Part shown: in pieces, positions 1 to 11,106 of the stretch
Layout of the letters: each line of letters starts with the position of its first letter
Position numbering within the stretch: position 1 is the first letter of the stretch
NCBI RefSeq assembly: GCF_040712315.1
Contig: NC_134013.1
Span: forward strand, 75,150,001 to 75,214,000
Length of the DNA: 64,000 nt
Direction of reading: 5' to 3'
DNA from: Castanea sativa
Lineage: Eukaryota; Streptophyta; Magnoliopsida; Fagales; Fagaceae
Notes under the pieces: model-generated
Database searches by the model: none
Told to the model about the DNA's origin: nothing
What the model saw: the letters and a program-made list of their open reading frames with translations, nothing else
Made by a program: the position numbers and the translations under genes

Positions 1-450
1 CAACTTCTTCAATAGAAAGATGAACTAGGGCAAATTGTCTCCGGTCACAATATGCGTGTAACAACAAGTGCAACAACCCCAAGACAACCCTTAAAATAAT
101 CCTTATATATGTCCAGGTTTGTGAGAAAAGAAACCCTACACAAATAGCTTGAATATGTGTGAAAAACAAATCTGGAAATTTAATTTTCGTAAACCTCGAT
201 AAATAAGCTATCTGTCAAGCTGTTGTTGAGCTTCGGGCTAAAAGCTCCTTTTAAACCTCGATAGATAAAATTTGTAGAACTATCTGTCAAGCTTTAAAAT
301 ACAGCAATTCTTCACTTGTTTCTTGAACAGACTTGCATGACTTTAACTCTTGACTTGAACACAATGTTGCTTGAAGACTTAAACCATCCTAAATCTACCC
401 AATTACAAGTAAAGTGTGTTTTGTCAAAAAATTAGTCAATTCTAAATGAC
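1..450. repeat. Unclassified repeat upstream of the broken gypsy pol
   Basis: No coding capacity is visible. Two related segments (about 190-225 and 253-295) each carry 'aacctcgata' followed by 'ctatctgtcaagct', a pattern I associate with LTRs of other plant retrotransposons. The gag gene expected upstream of the protease is absent, so the gypsy element is either interrupted near 460-480 by this sequence or truncated here. Which of the two holds cannot be decided from the window. Confidence 0.35.
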
Positions 451-855
451 ATGTTCATAACAAAGTCCATATGTATCCTAACAACTTTCATTGATGAAGA
501 TATGGAAATAGGGTACTCAGATCATAGGAGACCCCTTTACTTAGCAGCATCCATAAATCAAATCTCCATCAAGAGAGCTTTGATAGATACAGGTGCTTCT
601 GTGAATCTCATCCCATTGAGCACCATACAAGCAGCAAGAATTTCAGAAAGAAAGATTCAGGGATGTCTAATGGAAGTAACAGGATTTGTGGGAAGAGGTG
701 AATACACCACAGGCCACATTCAGCTGTGGTTGAAAGTGGGACCAATAGCCTCTTTGACTCGCTTCCATGTGGTGAAAACAGAGATCTCATGCCACATGTT
801 ATTAGGGAGACCATGGTTGCATAATCATCGACTGGTCCCATCCATTTATCATTAG
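451..855 (+). pseudogene. Retroviral-type aspartic protease domain (gypsy PR)
   Basis: The 134-codon reading frame contains the aspartic protease active-site signature ALIDTGASVNLIP (catalytic D-T-G) near residue 45 and the second hydrophobic motif LLGRPWL near residue 117, as expected of a pepsin-like retroelement protease monomer. It would process the Gag-Pol polyprotein. The upstream gag portion is missing. The frame ends in a TAG just after the domain, followed by a short linker frame at 946-1146, so the polyprotein is no longer continuous. The first codons may belong to whatever joins this element near 460-480; recognisable pol sequence starts around 'TTFIDEDME'. Confidence 0.85.
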
Positions 856-1436
856 TGCGTGAAAGGAATGTTTAATGGCAGAATGATACGAATAGCGGAA
901 AACACGTCTCCCTTCGAATAAGCAGAGGCCCATCTGGTAGAAACTATGTTCTATGATAAGTGGGCACCAACTGGGGAGAGCTCGATATCAAAACCACAGG
1001 GCACCTTTGTGCCTAGGTGGGAAGATATCCAAGATGACCCAGAGCCCGATCTAAAGGAGGCTATTGATGCAGAAGAAGAAATGGAAAGAAGCGCCCACTT
1101 TGGAATCAAACGATGCACCACAATGTGCCAGGGTTCAAGCCCCTGATGGCAAAATCGTCTACAAATTATGAAGGTGCGCAGGGCCTACATGCGATTTCCA
1201 AGCGGGACCTAGGCAAGAAGTGTAGCATAAAAGTTTGGTGTGCTACGTGGCTCAAGAACGTTTGGAGGAAGAAAGTGATACGGAGAAAAAGGAGGGAGTT
1301 ACAGCAAAAAAAGATGTACAAGTTACAGCAGAAGAAAGATTGGAAGAAATTGACTTGGGATCTAATCCACAAGAACCAAGACCCATCTCAATTAAAACTA
1401 TCAGAGGAAGAAAAGTCAGAATTGATATTGTTGCTG

Positions 1437-2481
1437 AAAGAGTTTAAGGATGTTTTCGCATGGGATTATAGCGAAATGCCTGGGTTGGATCCCGAGCTGG
1501 TGATGCATACGTTGAATGTGGATCCTGAGGCCAAGCTAGTGGCTCAGCCTGCTACGGTATTCCACACTAAAGTAAAGGAGCAAATAGTAAAGAAGGTGCA
1601 AGAGTTACTGGCTGCGGGTTTCATTAATCCCCATCCAGCATCCACGTTGGTTGTCCAATATCGTGCCAGTAAAGAAGAAGTATGGGCAGATAAGGTGTTG
1701 TGTAGATTTCAGAAGTCTCAATAGAGCTTGCCCAAAAGATGAATTCCCACTGCCAAACATGGATTTGTTGATAAACTCTACAGCAGGGAACGCCATGTTT
1801 TCATTCATGGACGGGTTCAGCAGATACAATCAGATTAGAATGGCGCCAAAGTATACGGAGAAAACTTCTTTCAGAATACCCATAGGCAACTTTTAATATA
1901 CTGTGATGCCTTTTGGGTTGAAAAATGCAAGCGCAACTTACCAATGTACCACGACGGCCATATTCCACGACATGATGCACCATAAGTTTGAAGACTATGT
2001 GGATGACATAGTTGTGAAGTCAAAAAGGTGAGAAGATTGTGGCCAAATATTAAGGAAAGTGTTTGAAAGGTGTAGGGCTTTCAAATTGAGAATGAATCCC
2101 CTTAAGAGTGCATTCAGAGTATCTTTTGGGAAATTTCTGGGTTTCTTGGTTCGCAGTAGAAGAATAGATGTAGACCTAACCAAGGCCACGGCTATAGCAA
2201 CCATGAAGCCACCTACCACGGTGAAAGAGTTGAAGAGTTTCTTGGTGAAAGTCTCATACATTTGGAGATTTATCCCTAGTTTAGCATCAATCACTTCGAC
2301 CTTCACCAGATTACTCAAGAATGGGCAAAACTTTGAGTGGGGAGAAACACATAAGACAGCCTTTAAAAGTTTACAGCAGATTATGATGAACCTTCCTACG
2401 ATACAAGTCTCAATTCGCAAAAGGCCATTATTGCTCTACTTAGCCACTAACTCACATGCCATAGGCACTTTGATTGCCTAA
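1437..2481 (+). pseudogene. Reverse transcriptase domain (gypsy RT)
   Basis: The N-terminal part (frame of 1113-1724) carries the typical pre-RT segment with FKDVFAWDYSEMPGLDP and the PAS-type region ending near 1650. A frameshift at about 1640-1655 moves the rest into frame 1, where IVPVKKK, IRCCVDFRSLNRACPKDEFPLP, the MPFGLKNA motif and the catalytic YVDDIVVKS box (about 1999-2025) are clear. In-frame stops lie in front of YTVMPFG (about 1894), after KSKR (about 2029) and at 2479. The enzyme would copy element RNA into cDNA. All core motifs are visible but the frame is broken, so no functional product is expected. Confidence 0.9.
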
Positions 2482-2675
2482 GAGGATGGAAGTGGCGTGG
2501 AGCAACCGGTTTACTACATCAGTCGTGCCTTAAAGAGCATGTAGTATATCCTTCACAGAGATTATGCCATTACTTCCTGGCTTATGAGGTATGGTTGATG
2601 ACTAAGTCTCACGCAATCAAAGCTTTGTTGCAGTAGCCAATTCTCTCTGGAAGGATATCCTAGAGGCTACTACAG

Positions 2676-3235
2676 TTGTCCCAGTATGATCTGAAGGCTA
2701 GAACGCCCAAAGCAGTGAAGAGCCAAGCCATAGCAAACTTGTTGGCACAATTCCCAGGAGAAGAGGAATTCCCGCTGGACGATGAGGTTCCAAGGGAGGT
2801 AGTCATTGCAGAAGTCAGAGAGCAGTGGGTAATGAAGTTTGATAGATCCTCAACTACCCACTCAGGAGGCGTAGGAATAGTACTGTATCATAAGGAGGAC
2901 GAGGCTGTGGCGCTTTCATTCAAATTGGAATTCCCTTGCTCAAACAATATCGCAGAATATGAGGCTTATCTCACAGGGCTAGCTACGGCCTTTGAAATGG
3001 GGGTCAAGCATTTAAAAGTGATGGGCGATTCAAACCTAGTGGTCTGCCAGACCAAAGGGAGCCTCTCTTTTAAGGAACCCAGCTTAGCCCCATAGAGAAC
3101 GATAGCCCAGAAGATGGAGGAAAAATTCTCAACATTTGAGATAGAGCATGCTCTAAGGAGCGAAAATTAGTATGCAGATGCTCTGGCTGCGTTAGGGTCA
3201 CAAATAGTTTTTGAAGGAAGCAGCACCAGGATAGA
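2676..3235 (+). pseudogene. RNase H domain (Tat-like gypsy)
   Basis: A linker region leads into an RNase H fold. The first acidic strand is MKFDRSSTTHSGGVGIVLY (about residue 54 of the 2676 frame, D being the first catalytic acid). NNIAEYEAYLTGLATAFEMGV follows with the catalytic E, then the VMGDSNLVV strand with the next catalytic D. The pattern with an intact AEYEA helix resembles the extra RNase H described in Tat-lineage elements. The frame stops at 3093 and again within the first copy of a duplicated segment downstream. It would remove RNA from RNA:DNA hybrids during reverse transcription. Confidence 0.8.
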
Positions 3236-3500
3236 AGTCAGCAAATAAAAGGATTCCATTATTGAAGGAAGGAGAGGTTCCAAGAAGAAAAATGTGAAGA
3301 AGATTGGAGGAAAAGTTCTCAATATTTGGGATAAAGCATGCTCTAAGGAGCGAAAATCGGTATGTAGATGCGTGGGCCGCGTTAGGGTCACAAATAGTTT
3401 TTGAAGGAAGCAGCACCAAGATAGAAGTCAGCAAACGGAAGGATTCCATTATTGAAGTACTGAAGGAAAGGTTCCAAGAAGAAAAATGTGAAAAAGATTG
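3109..3500 (+). repeat. ~190-bp tandem duplication in the RNase H-integrase linker
   Basis: Copy 1 (about 3113-3303) and copy 2 (about 3304-3500) match along their length: both carry 'catgctctaaggagcgaaaa', 'gttagggtcacaaatagttt' and 'gaaggaagcagcacca'. The copies differ by scattered substitutions and small indels. Copy 1 has a stop codon (aattag) where copy 2 keeps an arginine codon (aatcgg). This is a direct duplication inside pol that decayed afterwards. Confidence 0.9.
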
Positions 3501-3573
3501 GTGGATTCCCATAAAAGAAGCTTTGATGAGAGAAGGAGACATGGCAGAATTGAAGGCGTTGAAAGACTAAGCC

Positions 3574-4783
3574 TTGGTAAAAGGAGAATTATATCGCAGG
3601 ATGCCAGCAGGGGTCCTGTCGAGATGTGTAAAGCAAGAAGAGGCCCAAAGAAAGTTGAAAGAAGTACACGACAGAACCTGCGGGTTCTGCGGAGAAGTCA
3701 ACCTTTACCGCAAACTCCAAAGGGCGAATTTCTATTGGCCAATCATGGGTAAAGACGCGGACCAAGTCTAGTCCCAATGCGAGGCCTGTCAAATTATGGC
3801 AAACAGAGAGAAAAGTTATGTTGTCTTTATCACCAAAGACTGGAGGAACCCGTTTATACAGTACCTGACAGAAGGTATCCTGCCACAGAAGCACAGTGAA
3901 AGATATAAGCTTAAGAGATTGGAAACACCTTACTTTTTGCATGACGGAGTCCTTTTCAAGAAAGGGTATAATGGAGACCCATTGCGATGTTTGGGTCCTG
4001 AGGAAGCAAGTGAGATGATAAAGAAAGTACACGCAAGAGAGTGTGAGGAGCACCAAGGGAAGAAAAAGTTGTACAGATGCTTGCTACAGATGGGTTATTA
4101 TTAGCCCACCATGAAGAGGGACATGGAAAAATTTGTGAAGAAATGCCACAGTTGCCAAGTATAAGTCAACTTGATCCACACTCACCCACAGAACTTACAC
4201 AGCATGGTCATCTCATGGCCCTTCCACACTTGGGGGCTTGATTTGGTGGGACTAGTTAATCCATCATCATGTGGGTACATATGGATCCTGGTGGCTACGA
4301 AGTATTATACCAAGTGGGCAGAAGCAATGCCACTCTGTAAGGCCACAGGAGGGGAGTGGCAAATTTTATCATGGAAAACATAATTGTTAGGTTCAGAGTA
4401 CCCCACAGGATCATCAATGACAATGGCACGGCCTTTGTCAACAATGAATTGAGAAAGATGTTAGAATTCTACCAGATCAAATACCACCGGTCATCACCCT
4501 ATTACCTTCAAGGGAACAGGAAGGCAGAGGTGACAAATAAAACCCTCATAAAGATTATCAGCAAGATGAGCCAGGAATATACTAGAGGATGGGCAACGCA
4601 CCTGCCAAACGCCCTTTGGGCTTACCAAAACTCACCAAAGTCAGCCATAAGGTTTTCACCATTCTCTTTAGTCTATGGAATAGAGGTGATGAGCCCTGCA
4701 AGAGTAATGACTCCCTCTCTGAAAGTCATGCAAATGCCAAAGAAAGAAAAGGAGAAGTAAGTTTTTGCAACAGAAAGGTGTGA
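3574..4783 (+). pseudogene. Integrase zinc-binding region and catalytic core (gypsy INT)
   Basis: Two H2C2-like zinc-binding modules are readable. One lies at about 3664-3795 (EVHDRTCGFCG ... QCEACQ), the other at about 4024-4160 (KVHARECEEHQG ... KKCHSCQV). The DDE core follows: WGLDLVG with the first D (about 4230), INDNGTAFVNNEL with the second D (about 4415), and the E-containing stretch KAEVTNKTL (about 4525), then WATHLPNALWAYQNSPKSA. Stops occur at 3769, 4102, 4162 and 4381, with a frame change at about 4356. The enzyme would insert the cDNA into host DNA. Confidence 0.85.
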
Positions 4784-4850
4784 AAACCTAGAAGGGCTGG
4801 AAGAGAAAAGGGAAGAGACTCAAGAACGCAATTGCAGATACAAACAAAAG

Positions 4851-5195
4851 ATGGCTGAAGCTTATGGCTGGATGACTAAAGAAAGAGTGTTTGTGGAAGG
4901 ACAACTTGTACTAAAGGCAGCAAATCACTTCAGGCGAGGTATGGCAAGACCATCTAAGTTCTCACCAAAATGGAATGGACCCCTTGTGATAAGAAAGGCA
5001 CATACAAGTGGGTATTATCGTTTAGCCCAGATGAACGGCAAAGATCTAATGGACCCCATCAATGGCAAGTGGTTAAAACGATATTATGCTTTAAAAAAAT
5101 CATGTAGTTATCCCTGTTGTTTAGTTAGTTCCATGTTTCCTTTCCTCCAAGTGACTATGTCACAAGACAGTATTATAGCATGCTTTTATTCATAA
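4851..5195 (+). pseudogene. Integrase C-terminal domain (gypsy)
   Basis: The open frame contains VFVEGQLVLKAAN, RGMARPSKFSPKWNGPLVI and MDPINGKWLKRYYA. This is the GPY/F-type C-terminal domain of Ty3/gypsy integrases, which helps bind DNA. Recognisable similarity ends near 5090; the remaining residues to the stop look like read-through of non-coding sequence. It is separated from the core by stops and a frameshift at about 4757-4850. Confidence 0.8.
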
Positions 5196-5398
5196 TGTAA
5201 TGAAAAAACCATGAAGTATTAGAAAGCACATTGTATCATAGTCATAGTGATAACAAAAGCAGTAGCAAGTGTAATATCATAGTTTACAAACCTAAACTAT
5301 AGCAGTCATGCAAGACTTGCCAAATAAGTACTGTAGAATATATAAAGCGTACTAGATAGGGAAATAAGGGAATGGAAACAAAAAGGGAAACTACATAA

Positions 5399-6341
5399 TC
5401 AATGAAGTCCGGAAATAAGAGTCTGGTCTCCAAAGCGATTGGATCCACCAACACTAGAAAGAAGGCACTCACGACGTTCCTCCAAGTCTGCCACCTCCTT
5501 CCTCAAAGCCTCAATGCGTGTATCAATGGCATCCACAACAGGCTGAACCTTCTTTATGAAGAAGGCTCGGGCAATCTCACGCAGGTGGTCCAATATGAAC
5601 TCTACAGCAAAGCCCACTCTGATCAACTCTTGTACCGCAGCCCTCCACTGCAAGATCCTCTCGGCGAAAACAATATTGATGAAGTTATGCTCAATGTCAT
5701 TCATCACACTCCCCAGCAACTTCAAGAAATGCTCTCTCGCAGAACAGCCAAGAAGAAATCCCCGCATGAAGTCCCCACGGCTCCTATAAATTGCCTCCAA
5801 GTGAGAAGCACACTCCCCAAGAACTCTAAAGCCATGGAAGTCAACATAAGAAGGCCTAGCATCCCAGAAGTCCGCAGGATCAAGATCATTAACCTTGGGC
5901 TAGTCAAAGCGAGTAAAGAAGGCCGCAGCCTCGCTCACGGGGTTTGGAACCATGGCAGAATTGCTACCCACCTCAAACTGAGAATGGCAGAAAGAATCAG
6001 ACCTGAAAGAAGAAATGAAATGCGGTATAAGAAATCCATGAAGTGAAGAGAACGAATTTATAACGAAAATCAGGAAGAGGATGGAAGAAAGAAAACAAAC
6101 CAGGACCCATAGGAATGGGGGCTGTGGGAGTGGAAGAAACAAGTACTGTAGGTATCACAGAAACAGGTGCTGAAGGTACGGCAGAAACTAGTGCTGTAGA
6201 TACTGCGAAAACAAGTGTGGGTGTGGCAAGAGAAGGGGCTGTAGGCAACGCTATGTCTGCTGCAATCTTAGGCTCCTCGGGAATCTCTATGAATTAGAAG
6301 AATGAATATGCAGAAATAAATGGAGATTGCATCAGGAAGTC

Positions 6342-6413
<72 letters not shown>

Positions 6414-8610
6414 ATGGCAACAATAAAGGGTGAAAAAAAAAACAAGTACAAGGGAATATGTACCCATAGCCTCAGCCTCATGCTCATCATCCTCCTCCTT
6501 GTCAGAATCAGAGATCCTCTTCTTCATGGTAGGCTCATCATCAGGATCCTCAAGAACCATCTTAGATCCCTCATTAGAAGACAAGTCTGCATCAGGCCTA
6601 CAAGTGGCAAAGCTAAGGATAGGCGAGGGAGTAACCACCAGAGAGGAGCCATCCTTCACGGCCTGAGACAAAGCCGCAAAAGGATCGCTTGTCGAGATGA
6701 CAAGAGGTGTAGCAGGGGAGGCAATCTCAGGCTGGGAAGCAAGCGGAGAAGTAACTTCCTTTTGGGGAGTAGGAGCCTCGGCAAGAATCAGAGCATGCTC
6801 ATTGACCCTCTCGATCTGGGCACCCTTATCTACAGGCACAGGCTCGATAGAAGGGATAGGAGTCTCAGTAGGAACCCCCCCCCCCCATGCAGTAGTAGGA
6901 GCAGCAGAAGCTACCTTAGCCACCACATCAGCCCTATCGAAGAAACCCTCCATGGGTGTGCCCATGGTAGCAGAAACCTCCTATTGTGGGGTGATAGATG
7001 GAGATAGGCTCAAGCTCGGCCTGAAGAACACGAAGCAAAAATAATAATAATAAAGAAGAGAAGAACACATGATAAGTGGCGATGCGTATGTATATGTATA
7101 TATGAAAAAAAGAGGAGAGAGAGAAACGAGGCACACAATAACACATGGCAATAGGAGCACCAAAAAAAAAAGGAAAAGAGAAAGACATACCTCCAACTCG
7201 GGCTCATCAAGCAATATGGGGCGGGTGGTAGATGTGTCCTCCTTGTGCTTAGACTGCAAAAAAGAAAAGACAAAAGGAAGGAAATAAGTCAACAAGTATA
7301 TGGGGTTAGCCACAGAAAAGCCCTATAAAAAATTAAAGAAGTAAAATTAGAAATAACATACTCTCCTCTCGGTAATGGCAGATTTAGGAGGGGGAAATGT
7401 CTTCCTCTTGCTGCCTCGGGTCCTGCAGAAGAAGGAGCATTAGCAAATGGCCACAGAGCAATAGGCCTGGACTTGCCTACAGTAGGGCGCCTGTTGGAAC
7501 GGGTACGAGCAGCAGCAAGATGAGAACTCTCCAAGACTATGTTACCTATAGGAGGAAGGCCACCCTCAAAAGGCACAATATCTGAACAAGTCTCAGAGAA
7601 GTTATCAATGGGGTAGTAGTCCCAGTGGTATCAACAAAAAGACCCATGACAAAAACAGCACATGTAAAACCTATACCCAGACTCCTATACGCTCTCCAAC
7701 AAAACCCAATTCCCTTGTCAAAAAACTCAACGGTAAGATGTCCAAATGGCTTCAATCCAACCTAACGAAAAGCCAATGGAAAATCAAATGCAAACTGACC
7801 ACAGAAATTATTAATAACACTTGGACACGACTGATAGCTCTCTTTGGCAAAGCGAACAGGCCTATACTTTGCCAAGTGCCTAGCACAACGCTCCCACAAC
7901 AGATGCTGCAAAATGGTGCTGTAAACAGAAGAAGTAACTATGTGGCAGGAACCCACCTGCTTCTCATCTCTCTGCAAGATGTCTAACTGAACATACAGAT
8001 GACCTAGAAACATGGGTGCCAATGGCAAACTCACCCCAGCAGAAATCTTGATGGCTAAACGAAAATATAAAGGCTTCATAGCATAATGAGGATGAGAGCC
8101 AAAGATGAACTTACAAAGTCAGAATGCGACGAAGGCCGCACAATGAGCAACAATGGAAGCCTTAGAGAAAGATTCGACCCATTGTGACAACTTCACATTG
8201 CCACTCATCCTTTTCTTCAACTCGGCCTCCACGGCTTGCTCCTCCACAGAAAGCTCCAAGGCACCGAGGTCAATGTCACCAAGAAAAGGCAAAAGCAATT
8301 GGTTTGCCACATCTTCCAAGGTCACGGTGATCTCACCACAGGAAAGAAAGAAGGTATGAGTAGCAGTGCATCACCGGCGGACTAAATGGCAAAGATTGAA
8401 CAAGTCCCTATAGTTGGACAAGCAACGCGATAAGACAATAGCCTTCAACACATTGGCCCGCTATAATGCCGCCATAAAACCCTTGTCGGACAACTTGGTG
8501 TCTACCTATTCTTTCTAACCCAAAGTGGTACCCAACCCAAATTCGAAGAGAATGGGCACAAGGAGTGAAATACCTTGACGGATGACAAGATCAGGGATCG
8601 AAGGCGTCAT
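5399..8610 (-). pseudogene. Antisense plant mobile domain (PMD)-like gene carried by the gypsy element
   Basis: Reading the - strand from ATG 8610, I see TPSIPDLVIRQGISLL, then CGEITVTLEDVANQLLLPFL (about 8350-8290), a hallmark of the PMD/aminotransferase-like family (MAIN, MAIL1 relatives). KPLYFRLAIKISAG and LYVQLDILQRDE follow. After about 7740 come low-complexity Pro/Ser/Thr/acidic exons (about 7576-6300), then a C-terminal helical/coiled-coil exon (5920-5399) with DLDPADFWD, AIDTRIEALRKEVADLEERR and a TGA at 5399. Plausible introns: one ending near 7256, 7189 to about 7035, 6460 to 6290 (holding a TA microsatellite) and 6099 to about 5992. At least seven in-frame stops show it is dead. 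PMD proteins of hosts act in nuclear gene silencing; a role for the element copy is unknown. It runs convergent to pol. Confidence 0.75.
6347..6410. repeat. (TA)n microsatellite inside a PMD intron
   Basis: An uninterrupted TA run of about 32 units lies within the proposed antisense intron 6460-6290. Being intronic, it would not disturb the PMD reading frame. Confidence 0.95.
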
Positions 8611-8713
8611 GATTGATCAGAGTAGATAGGTGAGAGTGTTTGAGGGGAAGACACAGTGAAGAAAAGGGAAAAGGGAAAGAGTGTTTTGTGTCAGTGACGT
8701 GAAGGGAATCTTC

Positions 8714-8720
8714 TTAAATA
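8714..8720 (-). promoter_or_regulatory. TATA-like box of the antisense PMD-like gene
   Basis: TATTTAA on the - strand, about 105 bases upstream of the ATG at 8610 and inside the element, between the PMD start and the 3' LTR. This suggests the antisense gene once had its own internal promoter. The match is short and could be chance. Confidence 0.3.
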
Positions 8721-8987
8721 CTAGTGTCATTAATGCTGACACAAAGGGATGCGATGGGTCACCCATTGGATAAGACACGAAATTAATGAGGCGGAAGTTG
8801 TGTTTCTGAATAACTGTTAAACTGGGAAATTCGAAGAGTCAACACTATTCATGGCAAGAAAAAAACAGGCAGGGCCCACTATTCAAAAAAGTCCGCAAAG
8901 AAAAGAAGAAGAAAAGATAAAGAAGAAGAAGAGTCCTTTTGTTCGCATATGAACCGCAAGAGCACTTCATATGCTCAGGGGGTTGAA

Positions 8988-10890
8988 TGTTGATACTCAT
9001 TTTAGCAAGGAGGCCCAATAGCAGGAATAAGCCCAACAATATGGGAGGAAAAGAGTTAGTATACTGAGTTAGAAAACCATCAAACCTGAATGGCAGGAAC
9101 GATGGATCAAAGGCCTAGAAAAGAGCAAATGCATCTCAAAGAAAGTAAGCGGGCCTAAGGGAGCTTAGAGAGAGAAGTAATAAACCCATGGGCATTATGA
9201 GAAATAGAAAGCAAGCAAGAATGGGCCAAAAAGGCCCAAAGTAATGAATTAAGTGAGTAAGGGGTTGATGGGAAGCCCACAAACCCCAAAGGAAAAGGAT
9301 ATGGAAATTTGGGCTGAGAAATCCCAAAAGACTTAGCAAAGGCCCATAGGAGTGAAGAATTGGAATGGGCCGAGGATGCCCAAGAGAAAGAGATGGGCCG
9401 AGGGCGCCCAAAAGGATGAAATGGGCCAAGGAAGATTGGAAGCAATGGGATGGGACAAGGAAGCCCGAAACAGCATGAATACTAGCCCAATAATAATACT
9501 GGGCCACTGGAATTAAGCAAAGGAAAAGCATACAGCAAGCCCAAAAGAGGTCTAGCAAGCACGGGGCAAACAATGATACAGCAAGAACGACAGAATGGTG
9601 TGGCAGAAGTATTAACAGGCTCGCCAAAGGAATAAAGAATGAATTAGAAAAAGAAAAGCCACAATTAAGTAAGGCCCAGTCCAGGAAGGAAGCAAGCTAT
9701 AAAGAACAAAGGCTCAGAAATCCATTCACGCCACAAGAAGCCAAGAATGAGTAGTAGAATGCATAGACAAGCCTTCAGGTCATGGCAAACACATGAGCAG
9801 CAAACAAGCATTGGACACACACGGAAGTGGAGTCACAAGGTTCAGACACCACCAACTTATACCCAGCCAATACAGGAGTGATGGGCCATAGGCTAGAAGT
9901 AAGAGAGGATATGGTCTGGCGGTGGGGAGAAGGGGGGAGCCTATTATGGGGTTCCCACTCAAACTCTTTTAGAGAAATGTCCTGCTGGGATAACATACTA
10001 CCCAAAAGAGGGAAAGATGAGTTAGAATCACTAGGTCCATGCCATGAGGGATAGTGAAAGAGAATGCCCACCTTTATCCGGATAGGAATGCCACGATGAA
10101 CAAGCAAACAAAATAAGACTCTTTGTCTGGTAATGGGACGTGGCACGGCCAGCACAGGTAAGTGGTGGTGGTTGAACAGCTGACAAATTAGTGGGTGGTC
10201 TGGAATGACACCTACACCCAAACAAAAGTGGTTAAGGGGTAAAATGGTAAAAATTCAATCACAGCAGGCAGTATAAAAGGAGCTTCCACTCGTGCATAGT
10301 AGAACAACACAACTAGAATCATGAAAAGAACAAGAACACGGAAGTAAAAGAAAGAAGGGTGTGATAAACAGAGAAGCAAAACTTAGAAAAGAAAGAGAGA
10401 AAGAAAAACAGGGAGAGTAGGCAAGAGTGAGATGGCAGGCATGCATCAATAGGCTAATCCCTTCTCTCCCTTTAAAAGCCTACCCTCTATTGAGGATTAA
10501 AGATTTTTTTTTAACATAAGCCACTCAGGCCCATTCTCTCAAAGTGGATAATTTCTGTGGCAAGACCTTCCTATGAGGTTACTCACATTGAAGAAGTGGT
10601 TCCCTCCTTGGTCTTGACTCTGTAAGGCAACCAAGCGCGGTAGACTAACCATTTCTTCTTTGTTTTCTTATCGATTAAATATTTGTGTTATCTCATCTTC
10701 ATTATTGTCATTTTATTTGTATTGCATCTTTATTGTCATATTGCTCTTTTCTTTATTTTAATTGGGAATTATTTACTTGTCCTGGCTAACAGTAAGTACT
10801 TTTCCTTTATTGTTGTTATATTATACTTGTCCGCCATAACTTTCTTGTAATAGTCTCATCTGCCATGGGCATGTGACCAAGGTATTAACA
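8988..10890 (+). repeat. 3' LTR of the gypsy element
   Basis: The LTR starts with TGTTGATAC just after a purine-rich stretch (aggggg, 8977-8982) that fits a polypurine tract, and ends with GTATTAACA at 10890. These ends are inverted copies of each other with one mismatch, and the boundaries are TG...CA. Length is about 1903 bp. Inside are a TATAAAA box at 10272-10278, a purine-rich leader, and a T-rich U5. The 5' partner LTR is outside the window, so the boundaries rest on the terminal inverted repeat alone. Confidence 0.7.
10272..10278 (+). promoter_or_regulatory. LTR TATA box
   Basis: TATAAAA lies about two-thirds into the LTR, followed by 'ggagcttccac'. The position suits the U3/R boundary and the transcription start of the retrotransposon. 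Confidence 0.55.
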
Positions 10891-10984
10891 AAGGGGCTCT
10901 AGTTTGCGCACAAGCCAATTTGAGGTGAGTTGCAATTAGATCGGTCTCGACTCTCTTATCTAGAACCTTTAAGCTGTAGTGTGG

Positions 10985-11106
10985 CAGGAGGAAGCCCAGC
11001 CCATAATCTCAAAAAGGCCCACTACAAACTACAAAATAAAATATATAATAACTATAAAAAAAAAATGGACTCAAGGGGGCCCAGGCCCCCACTTGGGTCC
11101 GTCATT
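10985..11106. repeat. Truncated end of the hAT-like repeat seen at 21646-22447
   Basis: The stretch 'aaaataaaatatataataac' followed by a tract reading 'cacttgggtccgtc' matches the 3' end of the element at 22365-22447. Only this end is present here, directly downstream of the gypsy LTR. Confidence 0.6.

Larger units (their letters stand above)
451..10890 (+). mobile_element. Degenerate Ty3/gypsy (Tat-like) LTR retrotransposon, 5' part missing
   Basis: Domain order on the + strand is protease, reverse transcriptase, RNase H, integrase core, integrase C-terminus, which is the Ty3/gypsy order. A non-pol region of about 3.2 kb with an antisense gene follows, then a long LTR. An extra ORF, often antisense, between integrase and the 3' LTR is a known trait of the Tat lineage (for example Grande-type elements). 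The 5' LTR, primer-binding site and gag are not in the window. Every pol domain has stops or frame changes, so the copy is not autonomous. The 5-bp target duplication cannot be checked because the 5' end is missing. Confidence 0.85.

Noticed and set aside
7010..7313. Membrane-protein-like - strand frames (Phe/Leu/Ser-rich)
   Set aside because: They are translations of pyrimidine-rich intron sequence of the antisense PMD-like gene.
9136..9627. 163-codon - strand open frame in the LTR
   Set aside because: It lies in LTR U3 sequence and its hydrophobic composition follows from the 'gggcc'-rich repeats; there is no domain.
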